Of a DNA stretch of 64,000 nt, positions 12,835-45,714 are shown one piece after another. The stretch spans positions 15,099,561 to 15,163,560 of the forward strand of contig CM041097.1 in NCBI GenBank assembly GCA_023079485.1, in the 5' to 3' direction. The notes beneath the pieces were generated by a model, which was given only the letters and a program-made list of their open reading frames with translations, was not told the origin of the DNA and did no database searches. Each line of letters opens with the position of its first letter. Within the stretch, counting starts at the first letter, position 1. The DNA comes from Archilochus colubris (lineage: Eukaryota; Chordata; Aves; Apodiformes; Trochilidae). A program made the translations under genes and the position numbers.

Positions 12835-13354
12835 ATCTGTATTTATCCTGCTCAGCGAGGTTGTTTGTCTTCAGACTTCTCAGAGCACTGTTACAAGGTG
12901 TAAATCCACACACTTAAATCCGCGTGGCTTATGGCAGGCTCATATTTCAGATTTGGAGAGCAGTCTGCACTAAGGGGATGCCCACAATCAGGGTTTGATG
13001 TTACTGTTAATAAATAACATCCCCTATAATAATAAGCTATTATTTATAGAATGCTGAGCCAGATTCAGCCCTGGGGGAGTGCACGTGCACACGTGGCACA
13101 CAGAGGCAGAAAATCTTTTCTAGAGAACAATGCATTTGCAGATGTTTTCACAAAACATGACTTGATTTAATACAGTTTTATATTAAAAAAAATAAGTTAG
13201 TGTATCACTACACTTCCAAGTATGTAACTGTACATCTCAGAAACTAACCCTTAAGGATCAAACCTTCTGGCGACTGATATTCACCTGCCAGATCCCCACT
13301 ATTACCTTCATGTGCCCCAGACATGGGGCCCTGACCCATCCCAGCCTCCTTAGT

Positions 13355-13428
13355 CAGCAGCACCTGAAGGCCACTCCAAGTTCAAGAGAGGACATCAGCA
13401 GAGGAGAAAACATCTTTTGCTATTTCAC
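13355..13428 (+). repeat. Dispersed duplication, copy 2
   Basis: Second copy of the unit at 12759-12834, with a 2-bp shorter GAGAGGACA region (copy 1 has GAGAGAGGACA) and scattered substitutions. The flanks on either side do not match. That suggests either a short segmental duplication or two fragments of one unrecognised dispersed element. Confidence 0.85.
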
Positions 13429-16400
13429 CTCCTCAAAGCTTGGTCTCCTCCACCATATCTGTCTGGTCTACTAAGTCCTGCCAGGTTTCAAGTCCAACTC
13501 AAGGTACATTGTGGGTCTTCTAGTCCTAATTGCTATCACCATCACAAAAATGAGTTCACCTGACCAAGAAAAAAATTAACATGAAAATGAATAAACATAA
13601 AATCCCAATGCAGAATGGGAAAAAAATAAAATTCAGAACAGAGGGACTTGGAGAAATGAGGATATGTATTTAAAACAATCCATCTCAGAACAAAAACATT
13701 GACTAGCTCATTACAAAGCCATTCTTCTTCTTCAGTTTTGCCCGCCTTCTATTGCTTTTAATGACTCTCCAAATGTATTTAATTACAGTACTAAATAAAG
13801 ACCTTTCTTGGATTCCCAATACATCATTAATTCTGTTAGGACTGCTTAATATAATGCCAAATCAGGGCAGCAGCCACTGCACCTACCTGCAACACAGCTG
13901 ATAAAAACTCCTTATTTACAAGCACATGCACACCAAAATGCCACACAGGTGGTATGCAAGGGCAGGAGAAAAAAAATAGGTGGAATAAACCCCTCCTTGC
14001 TACACAGCTCCAAGTTTGCTCCTTTTCCTGCTGTGCAAATCCCAATGAAGATGCAGGAGGCACATCTCTAGCCAAATCTGCCTTATCTAATGCATAGCAT
14101 TAGGCTCTGCTGTGCCACCTGGTGTTAGATCACATCATATTTGATATCAAACAACACTCCGTGGGGTTGAGATGCCTCATTAATACCACTTCAGCATTTA
14201 ACACCAAAACCAAATCAGAACAGAAGGGGAAAGGAAATCCCAATTTTAAAAACCTCAAGCTAGGGAGAAAAAAAAAATAGAAGAACAAACTTTAGTAAGA
14301 ATTCTGGAGCACTCATTTTTCATTTGTTAAGCAACCTCCTGTTTTGTGTTTATCTAAGAGCCTATTGCTTTCTGCAGGATAAGGTGGTTTGTGCAACAAA
14401 ACATCCTGATGGGAAGATCTGATGGTTTTTTCATCCAGCATTAAGCAAATACTTCAGTTTTCTTATTGATTTTTAAAGCAGATCTAGGTTCTCTGCCACA
14501 GAAAGGCAGCCACCTGCATAATGTCCATGTCACCACTAGTGTGTGGTCAGCATACAAGGTTGCACAAAGCTGAATTTATTTATTCTTTTTTGGTCAATAT
14601 AAGTTAGTTGTTCACCTTTTAAATAAGTGAAGTACAGGTTTCATCCTGGCCTTAAAGCACACTTGATGAAATAGCTCAAAACTTTAGGAAATCACCACAG
14701 CCCTTAAAATTCATGCAAAATGTGTAACACAAAAAGCCAAGCAATGAATCAGCAGCAGTTCTATTTTACCCTTTCAAGCAACCCCAAAGCTTACATGACA
14801 CATATATCTGGGGGACATAAGCTTTACTAGAGACAGGCCACACTGACACAAAAATGCAGGGCAATTGATGCAAAACTAATGCTGACCCAAAAAGCAGATT
14901 TCACAGGAATCTATTCATTTGCTTACTCATTTCTGGAAGAGGATTGGTGCAAATGGAGTTAATGAAGGGGAGATGAGGGCAACCAACACACTTGTGCCTC
15001 AGACACCTAACGGATCAGTGTCAGCACTTTGCATCCATCACCCCAGCAAGAGCTGGAAATTCTGCAGGCAATTAAAATGCCCACATACCAGCAATGCTGA
15101 TTCTCCTTTATTATCATAAATTGAGTATTATTAGCACTGTAATATAACGAAGCTGGTGGGCTTGGAAGCAGGTTCTTGTGTGACAATGTGCTTTGTTTGG
15201 AGTTTCTTAACCTCCCAGGGCTTAACAAAGGCATGAATACTGGAGGCTTAGAATACAGACAGAACAACTTTGGATGTGGTGGTTTTATATTTGGAATTTT
15301 GGGAGCTTAATACAGCTTTTTTTAAACTCCTGGGCTCTGTGAGGTTGATATTTAAATGCGTTGCTTACTCTTTCATCTGGATGCCTTGCATTAAGAAACT
15401 CCAGCACAACCTGGTAATACTAATTAATTAGTTCCCACCAATGCACTATTTCTATGAACATTAGTAATGCACATTACACTATTTGATGTCTGAACAAGCT
15501 ACCAACAATTACCCTTTGTGGCTGCAGGCATTTGTAGGCATTCAAAACCTTGGTGAAACCCTGCTGCCTCCTGGAGTCTAATGGGAGCCTTGCCATGGAC
15601 TTCAGTAGCACCAAAATTTCCCCCTTCATATTTTTGGTGAGCAGAGTTGCACATTTATATCATCAAAACCAAACAGCTAATGTCACTAAGATTAACACCT
15701 GGAAAGCACTTTGAAGGCAAAAAACACTGCATAATCCTAAAATATTACATTATTTATAAGACGACCTGATTTTAAATGTTAAGTTTGGCTTATTTTTATC
15801 ACAAAGGGAAAATGAGTTCCTGTTAGTTTGCTTTGGAAAACCAGTTACCAGTGATCAGTGGATGGTGCTGCATAACAATACACAGCCTTGCCCCAAAAAG
15901 GCCTATCTAAGACTCCAGAGCTGTTTAGAAGAAAATTAACTTGCACAGGGGATTGAAATACATGCACATAAGCAATTCTAATAAGGGGTATGAACTTCAG
16001 GCTTATTAGAAATATAAACACATGTAACATTTCCTTTATTTCATCTTTTCCTGACTTCAACTGATTTTTATATCTGCTCCTTGATTTACTCATCCCTAAT
16101 CAGTATAAAGCTATAAAAGAACAGTAAATGTGACAACAAACTTGCTTTAAAGTCTCATCAGCTTTTTTTGGCCTTGTTAGACTGTAATTTCACTTAACTG
16201 AGGGAAGAGAATAACAAAGGGTGACTTGGTGGTTTGGAAAAAAAGACATAGCTACTCCAGCTAAAGAATCCCCCAGATCTACTTCTTCCCTGCATATAAG
16301 TCACAGTCTTTAGGTCTTTCTACTAGGATTGCTTATTTTTCACAAAATGAAAAAGTCATATTGTAAAACATTTAAAAAACATTTCATCTAACTTCTAATG

Positions 16401-19400
16401 CAGTTTGCAGAACAACTTACAAACTTTACTAATCTGATTCCCTTCTTACCAGGCGAATCTCTTTTAAGCAAATAGCAACAAAAATAAACTAGAGGAAACA
16501 ATTGAAAACCCATTTTTAAATGCCAAATGAGATTCTCTATTTAATCAGGAAATTCATAACTCTGGAATTACAAGGTAATAACCTTGGAATACAAAGTAAT
16601 GAACTCAAACAATAAATTTTGGCATTACACATAAACATACATTTCTTTAAGCATACTATGATTCTGATTTTTTAAACATAACTTAGTAACTAGTGAGGGG
16701 TGCCTATGAGATATTAAAAACATCCCCCCACCTTTTATTTCTGGATTGTATTACTTGATTCAGGTGTTTTTCAGCATACATCTCAAAATAACCTATACTG
16801 AGTGACAAATTGCTGAGAGATTGTACAAACAGGTTTGATGGGAGACACCTGAGCAGAAGGTATTGGGAGGTTTGGTAGGTGGTGGTGGTGGTTGAAAGGA
16901 GACAAGGCAAGGAAAAAAACACTGATTTGAAATGGCATTTTCAAAATATGTAGAGACCAGATGAGGAATTAGACCTGCTCCTGCTCTAGGTGAGGGAAGA
17001 AGTTGCCAGGATGTGGCATGCACGATGCCCTGTTCCAGCAGCTCTGTCTCAGTGAGATGGGGTTTGGGGAGTTCCCTAAAGGATCCAAACCCAGGACAAA
17101 GCCCTCAGTATAATGCCCTTCTCCCTCTGTACTAGGAACTGAAGACATTGCTGGAAATGGTGAACTTTTCTTCCCTTTCCAGAAGCTTTGGCACAGGAGA
17201 ACACTCTCTGTGGTAACGGTCAGATGATTCCCAGGTTGTGATCTTTGTCCTAAATGCAGTTTGAACTCACTTTTTCTCCTATTCATCACCTGCTAAGACA
17301 GTCAGAAATTTTCTGGCAGCTCGAAGCTTAAGTGCCACGACTTTCAATTCACTCTTCACTGCAGGCCTAAAGGGCAAACAGAAGTGAGTGGCTTGTTCAA
17401 AGAGTTCAAGTCTGCACTGAATAGCTGATTGCAGCCGTAATTACCACAGTTTTACATCATTAGGGATAGCAACTGAAAAGGAGCTCTAATTCCAACACTG
17501 TGAGACATTGCCTTTAGTTGCTGGGCTCTCACCATTAAATGATTCATTTCCAGCACTTCTAGTAAGGACAGGAAGAGAAAATTTTATTTCAATGCAGCTA
17601 GAGGAGCTTGATAAACAATTAGAGAGGCAATATTATTCCTTCTAAGATTCAGACTGATAGGTGTTCCTGGTGGGGCAGAAAGGAATAGTGAGGAGATGTC
17701 CCCTAAAGCCAGCAGCAGCAACAGATTTCACTCACCTGAGGTTTTTAATGCTCAATGCCACTGCTCACTTATGCCTGAGTATTTTCACACTCTAGATCTA
17801 AAAGAGCAACCTGATTTCAATCATACTGCTATAATGTGCTTGCAATTTTAAGTCATTATGATATATTGTTTGTAAAGTCTTCCCACTGTGTCTAAAGGAT
17901 CCTGTAATTCTCTACCCTGGCTAGGGGGGAGCTTGAAGCTGCAGCAGGCACTGTCAAGTTTTTCTTCTCTATATTACTATGTGATGTTTTATGGACACAA
18001 GATAAATAGGAAAATAAAAAAAAATCCTTCCATTTTAGGCTACAGAAGGAGTCTTCAAATCCAGAGCAGTTGACTTTAGCAGACATTTTCAGCATTTTCA
18101 GTTAACTACTCTCTGTGGAAAGCAGTGGAAGTTTATTACCTTCACTCACCAAGAACATCACCTGAAGAGCAAGAGAGAGCCCATGTGCTTAAGGAGACTT
18201 AATAGGTTTGTTGCTTTAGAGCTCTGGAATTTTATGCTATTGCTGCAGATCTTGTTGTAGTCATAGGTACCACGAGGACCTTCTTAAGACCACTGAGTCA
18301 AGGACCAAATGATCAGCACTACTGGCACAAGCCTCTCCTCAAACACCTTCCATTCCACAGAACCATGAATGGGGAATTTACTACAGACTGTACTTTTAAA
18401 TGGAGGTAACCACTCAGGTGGACACTAATGGGCACTCAGACATACAGATATTACACAGGTTCTTCCCACAAAATATATTTAGTCTTGAAACTCCAGCAGG
18501 TATCATGTGCTTCCCAAAACACTGATTTCCATTCCCTAATTTGATGTGAATCTGGCAGGAGGGAAAGCTACGAGAAACTCCAGTGATTTGCAGATGACAT
18601 GTGAGTGACATTGCACCTGTGTGCTTTCACTTTGATCTGGAGCAAAGTGGGAACACAACTCAGAGGGGATTACATCTATCAGGCTCAAGGTTTATGCTAT
18701 TTTCTACCTTTCAGTGAATAAAGAAGCTGGTAAGCACTAACTTTGAAAGCTTTGCAGGGAAACTGTCCATTCAACCCTGCATGGAAACTGCTCAGCATAA
18801 ATCTATTACCTGAACAAAAACCAATCTCAATATTTTTGGATGAGCTGAAGTTTGACCTAAGAAAAAAGGAAGAAAAAAGGAAACAAATAATCCTCTTTTA
18901 TCTGAGGCGATTAAAAAAATACATCAATAAGACACAGAAATGTTCTCACTGAAAGATGTGTTAGATCTTGGTGACCCTCCCCACACAAAAAGCACAGTGG
19001 TTTTGTAGAATAACTTCTCCTGAAACAGCCCCCTGCGTGTCCCAGCATAGACACAGCTCCACGGGAAAAAAGTCACTTGGGAAGCAGGGAAATTTTTCTG
19101 ACAAAATATTTCTTTTATTGTGAATAGAATCTGTGCAGAATGGAAAAGGTATTTGAGAACTGCTTATTTCAGTCAATTACTCTGCATAGACAAGGCTTCA
19201 ATGACAAATGGATTTAAAGTGGCACATATTATTTCCTTCTTTGTTTTTTGGTTGTGGCTTTTTTTTTTTATTTTTTGTTTTTGGACAAAAAAAGTACTTT
19301 ATGTACTTGGTAGGTTCAGGATTAAAAGAACCTTTCAAAACAAAGTTGTGCCTTTAGTGGTCTTATTAACAGTATTTTTTTTTTAATAATGGAAATATGT

Positions 19401-19761
19401 AATTGTGTTGTGCCATGCAGGGACAAAAACACATGCTGAATTCTGCATTTGGTAACCCGTGGTGCTGTTTTACTTCCAGGTACCCAGCTCCTGAATGGAC
19501 CTGCTGGGTTATTGTCCCCTCTGTTGTCACAGGCACCATGTAATATCCCCTTCAAACTGGCTGAGCTCCATGTCCAAAAAGCCAAGGCTTTATGCCTCCT
19601 CCAGTTTGACTTACAGGCTCTAACTGGTTGATGCTTTTTTCTAATCTATCGTTTAAGTTATTCATGGACAAAAACCACCCAGTTGTTCTTTGGCCAAGAT
19701 CTCTTTTCAATTTAAGTACCTCCTGTCTCTCCTACCTAATAGTTTTGTCCTCTTTATATTA

Positions 19762-19975
19762 TGAAGAAATTCTTTCCTGTGAGGGTGCTGAGACACTGGC
19801 ACAGGTTGCCCAGAGAAGCTGTGAATGCCCCATCCCTGGAAGTGTTCAAGGACAGGACAGATGGAGCTTGGAGCAACCTGGTCTAGTGGGAGGAGTCCCT
19901 GCTCATGGCAGGGGTGTTGGAACTAGATGATCTTTAAGATGCCTCCTATCCTAAACCATTCTATAATACTATAAT
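19762..19975 (+). mobile_element. CR1 LINE 3'-end fragment
   Basis: CR1 landmarks are present in order: GAAGAAATTCTTTCCTGTGA, GGCACAGGTTGCCCAGAGAA, CCATCCCTGGAAGTGTTCAA, then GGAACTAGATGATCTTTAA and a decayed TTCTATAATACTATAAT tail. It is 5'-truncated, on the plus strand and antisense to MAGI1. The tail type differs from the copy near 11 kb, indicating a different CR1 subfamily. Confidence 0.88.
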
Positions 19976-22391
19976 CCCTTAATTTTGCTAAGTAAGAAGC
20001 TTTTCCACTCTTGTTCCCTGTACAAGCACAATTAAGAACTCTGCACCCTGCCTCCACTTGGAGTTCATCCCTCCTGAAACCCTCAAGTGTTGAAGTCAAG
20101 ACATGCTCAGCAAGTTTTACCCAGGAAAACAGCAATAATACAATTAAGCTCTAATACAGGAAATATTTTACAGGCTGGGTTTGCATTTTAACAACTAAAC
20201 CTTGTCATTGGGAGTGCACCAGCAGCTTGGAGCAGGCAGAGCTTTTCCTGTATTTCACACATCTCTTTCTGATATTTTTCTGTCTGATTAGTAATCACTC
20301 CTGACAAATCCTTTCGACAGCTCTGAACATCAGCTTTCCTGTTACAGGGATGCTCCATGCAAAGCCTGACTGAATGCAAACGTTGGGCTAAGACAAGGAT
20401 GCCTGACAGCTTCTGAGCATTTTCTTCACTGGACACCAGAGGGAGAAGGAGGAAAAGACAAGTGTCAGTGAAGCTAAAGAACTGCTTCAGGAGCCCTGAA
20501 GGAGCTTATCAGACACCGGAGCCAAATACATTTCTGTAATCGGATCAAACCAGTGGAACCTTGTCTGGGGACAGTACTTGTGATAAAAGACTTGGCAGGG
20601 TTAACACGAGGTAAAGTTACAGAAGACAGAACCAAAGTGCAGCAGCACTGAGTCCCAGGTGCATTTTTGCCAGCTCCATTTTACAAGCTTTAAACAAACC
20701 TGGCTGGTTTTGCTGCTGAGGCTACTACTATCAGTGCCTGAATTCTGCCTGGCTTCTGGGCCACACCTTGTGTGCCTTTTGGTCCAGCCTTCTTCTGGAT
20801 GTGAAGAAAAACATGTTTCAGTGATTAACCCTGGGTCCAGGGCCACCACAGCTTTTAAGTCCCATACCCAGAGAGTGTGAAATTTAGAACTTCAAGTGCT
20901 CTGTGCTGTGATGTGCATGGAAATGTCAGGACCTTGAAGGAGAGAGGGAATTCAAGGAGTCTGATACAGCATCTATCTAGGAAGGTGACAGCAAGTGCTC
21001 AACATGTGGTTAGTATCTCCATGAAGTAAAAAAAAATTAGATATTCAGCATGATTACTAGGAAACTATTTACTATCTTATTAAAACTAAACTATGCTTTT
21101 ATTTCCTCATCAAATATTTTCATTATGCCTTCAAGGCATACGGAGGATTATTAAACGTCAGCCACAATTCATATAATTAATGTATGGTGTTACCAGGTAT
21201 ATATGAGCTCTCCAGCAGAATTAATAATAGCTGCTATTTTTCTTCCAGCCATATATTCCCCAAAATAACACATATATTAATCATGAAAATGCAGTGCATT
21301 TTTTAAACCTCTCTAGTACTGAAAGTCTTTAAGGAACTCACACTTTGAAAATTAGAGAATTCTTAGCATATTCTGTTCTGTACTTTTTGAATTCATTATC
21401 AAAATGCAAAACACAGTAAGCACTTGGAAAGGAAGGAGCATAAGAAAAGCAGTGCTTTCTCCAGAGCTGCTATTAATTACAGACTCAACATCCTCAAATT
21501 ATTGAAATAAGTCTTTAAAAGCAACAAACAAGTGATGTAAATTCAGAAAGTAGTTTGTCCCCACTAAAATAAACTGGCTTTTGTTGCTAACTTAAAACAA
21601 TCAAAGCACTTCAAAAAGGCATCAGAAAAGTGCTTTGATCTCACACACTCCTCCCAGAGCTGGCGGGGGGCTGCATTTAGTCAAGAGATGACCCCTCTGC
21701 TCTTGACTTTGTACTCCACAGCTGACACAGATTCTGTGAGTTTGACACTAACTCTTCCAGTAATTTTAACCCACAGACTAAAACTGTTCTACATGAGGTG
21801 GGGTGGGCTAACTTAGATTACTTCACACTTAGGATGGGCAGGGAAGGTGTTCCTGTGGATGGACTGATGCCGTTGTCCAGTTACCTCCCAGCTCTGCTTC
21901 CCCATGGGTTACAGACATGATGTCTGTAGGGTCATTTCAGTATCTGCTGGTGGCCCCTCAGCAATACAACCAAAAATGAGCTCAGCTCCCCATTGCAGAG
22001 CAAATAAACATGTCCAGAAGTAACGTTTCAATTGCTTACAATGTGGAGAAATTCTCTCCTCCACTCCCAAGTGCAACTTTTCCCCAGTGAAGTCTTTGGA
22101 TAGCTGATTTTGAACACTGCAAATTACCAGATGTATTGCCAGACTCTTGCATCTCCTTAAACAGCTCAAGAAATGTCCACGTGCTATTTTACAAGCATGA
22201 GATGAGGGTTTGCTATGTAGGTAAAGGTGTACCCATATGAGTATCCACACCACTCCTTTGAGCACTACCAGAAGAGTAGTGCACGTGTACATGGGCACTA
22301 CTTGCACTTTCTCCCCAGTGCAGCATCAAACAACAACAAATTCTAACTCATCCCCCATGATCTGACCACTTCCAACCTGGGGCAGTTCCTA

Positions 22392-28032
<5,641 letters not shown>

Positions 28033-28125
28033 CTTGCACTGGTGCTTCCCGAACTGCCTCCTGGTTGTTTGAAACATGGTTTGGAGCAGTGGGTGGTGGG
28101 AGGGATGGACTCTCCTCTGTCCATT
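28033..28125 (-). CDS. MAGI1: MAGI1 exon: Pro-rich linker before PDZ1
   Basis: This 93-nt exon (phase 1 to phase 1) encodes residues 268-297: WTEESPSLPPPTAPNHVSNN, then QEAVREAPVQ. It aligns with the recalled mammalian segment that begins WTEDHSALVPP and ends AREVPLQ. The flanks are conserved and the middle diverges, typical of a disordered linker. The acceptor is CTCTCTAG before AATGGACAG and the donor is GCAAG followed by GTAACAAC. It is frame-neutral, so it is a potential cassette whose loss would shorten the WW2 to PDZ1 spacer by 31 residues. Confidence 0.93.
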
Positions 28126-29156
<1,031 letters not shown>

Positions 29157-29418
29157 TTATATGTGACAGGTAGGAATGATGGCTAAGCATGAAGCTCCTC
29201 TGAGGAAAGGAGCAAAATGCCAAACAAACCCAACAGCAGTGTGTGTATAGCAATGCTCACCTAGTGGTGCCAACAAGCATAGTTAGGAGAACAGGAGGAT
29301 TTCAGGATTGAAAAATATTCTGTTTGATTGTATTTGAAAAGAGAGGCCTGTATCATCCCTGCTTTAGTCAGATTCCCAGAAGTGCAGCCATTCCCTGGCT
29401 CACTGAAGTAAAAACATT

Positions 29419-29581
29419 AAAAAACCACCCAAAAACAAACAAAAAAACCCCAACAAAAAACCAAAACCAACAACAACAAAAAAAAAAACCCCACAAAACA
29501 AACACAGAAAAAAACCCAAAAAACAAAAGCCCCACAAAAAACACACAAACAAAAAAACCTCACAGAAAAGCACCCAAAACC
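29419..29581. repeat. A/C-only low-complexity tract
   Basis: About 160 bases made almost entirely of A and C on the plus strand, with only about five G or T bases. It has no fixed repeat period. In the MAGI1 transcript it reads as a U/G-rich stretch 298-460 nt upstream of the second WW2 exon. A smaller tract of similar composition occurs near 55.48-55.56 kb. Confidence 0.9.
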
Positions 29582-30522
29582 TGGTAACATCTGTCAGCTA
29601 CCTGATGAATGCACATTGTTAACAGAGTGGCTTAAAAACACCTGCAGGATGCAGGATATGAGCTGAAAAGCTGGGCTGTGAATGGACCAAAATGTATTCA
29701 GAATTAGCCACCAGGAAATACTCCCAGTGGAAAACAGCATTTGGTGAAACTTCAGCTGTTGTCCTCCTTGGAAAGCCAACTAAGCAGTGTTGAGCCACAT
29801 GAAATATTTAGATCCAATACTTCTGACCACTCTTCAGAAAAGGGAAAAAAAAATAAGTAGCTCAGCCTCAAACAATCAATGTACTCAGCAGAGAACTGAT
29901 CATGTTATAGAACCAAAGGATGACCACCAGACGCAGAGGCCAGGGCAGTGGGGGCAGGTCTGGGGTCTCTCTGAAGCTGATGGATACAGCTGAGATGAGC
30001 TGCTCAGCAACCATTTAATTCAATGGCAATTTTTCAATAGATCTCAGAAAATTGTATTAATTACTTACAGCCCAACTTTGAATCCAAAGCAAAGTGAAAA
30101 ACTTGGAAGAACATTAAGAACTTTCTAATTTAGTGTCCCTTGTGTCTTTATAAAAAGCCTCCTTGAATGAACAATCACTTTTTCAAGTAATTATGATAGA
30201 AGCACACCAGGTAGTTTTGTTTGGATTTTTTTTCTGCTAAAGATCAATATTTAATCACTGGGAAAATATTTAACTAATCACAGAAAAACAAGTTCATGAG
30301 TTCTGTAAAAGATTTCCAATCTCTCACTATCTTCAGAAAGTTAAGAAAAAGTGGCAAGTACTTTAAAAATTATTTAAACTTTTTCATGTTGTTTCTCAAT
30401 AAAAACTACTATGCAATAATAGAATGCCTGTATTGAAAGAGACAGAGACAAATGCTCAAATTATAAACATCTTGCTAATTTATAAATAGTAAGTAAAATA
30501 AAGTTATGTCTCATTGCTAATT

Positions 30523-30574
30523 TAATTTCATCACTAAGGAGTGATGAATTCACTAATTTCATCACTAAGGAGTG
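30523..30574. repeat. Short tandem duplication, 31-bp period
   Basis: A 21-base string beginning TAATTTCATCACTAAGG occurs at 30523-30543 and again, identical, at 30554-30574. The 10-base spacer GATGAATTCA partly echoes the unit. It is intronic, with no function inferred. Confidence 0.9.
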
Positions 30575-31356
30575 TCACAAAACTAATGGGCATGTATACA
30601 TAAAATGACAGGAAAAACAATACTGGGAAGACTTCTTGGCATGGCATTTAATAGCCGAAAAATATTCTTGATGTCTTTGGTAAATAAATGTCAAGCCTTA
30701 ATTACACAGTTTGCTAACCCTTTTTCCCTAGGCATGGATGGTAAGGTCAGAAATGAGCTAAAGCAGACAGAAACTGTACTCCATGTCTATTCTGAGGGCT
30801 ATCATAAGCCAGCCTACTAGACAGGAGTATACACATAATTAAAAATTAATTTTGTGGGGTCAGTGATGAAAGGAAAAGTCAGATCTCTGCTTTCCCAAGG
30901 GAGCAATCTGACATCTAGATAAAGAAGAAGCTGTTCTAATTCCTGAGAGAGTCCCATTAAACCTGTAATTCTAGTCACAACAACACAGCCTGATGCAAGA
31001 ATCTCTGCCATGGCTGTTTGGTCACTGAGGTTCATCCATTCCCCAAGTGTCATCAGACTTTTAACTGAATTAGTGGCCTGCTTTGCACACTCATATTTTC
31101 ATCATAGCACTATAGAAAAGTTCACTTAATGGAACACTTTTTAGTGTTCTCTGGATACAAGTATTTTATGAGGTGCTGAGGTTCCTGTAGCCCCTGCCCT
31201 AAAGGTGCTCCTGTATTTCCTGAACCCTCTCCCACCCCAGGGAACCCCCCAACCTGCAGAGAGGCCAGGATTCCCTCCTCCTTGGTGTGAGAAGCTACCA
31301 ACAAAGCACACAGACTGCTGCACAACAGCCACACCACAACTGGAGAGCAGCACTTA

Positions 31357-35850
<4,494 letters not shown>

Positions 35851-35883
35851 CTAGTTCACTGTCCAGTTCCTCCGTGTGTACCC
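35851..35883 (-). CDS. MAGI1: MAGI1 33-nt microexon (inter-WW linker)
   Basis: This 33-nt exon (phase 1 to phase 1) encodes residues 208-217, VHTEELDSEL, joined by split Gly and Glu codons to its neighbours. It links WW1 to WW2. The acceptor is AGAAG before GGGTACACAC, with purines close to the site, so the polypyrimidine tract is not ideal. The donor is ACTAG followed by GTAAATC. The identity rests on the recalled MAGI1 sequence GVHTEELDSELELPAGW at the same place. A frame-neutral exon of this size is a natural cassette: skipping would shorten the spacer between the two WW domains by 11 residues. Confidence 0.93.
   Translation of the reverse strand, partial: GYTRRNWTVN

Positions 35884-45714
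<9,831 letters not shown>

Noticed and set aside
21909..22307. 132-codon minus-strand frame just after the PDZ2 exon
   Set aside because: Not joined in frame to the exon, no acceptor context examined favours it, and the peptide resembles translated intron.
29419..29581. A/C tract as a poly-A tail of a SINE or processed pseudogene
   Set aside because: C is far too frequent for a tail, and no retroposon body or target-site duplication could be recognised.
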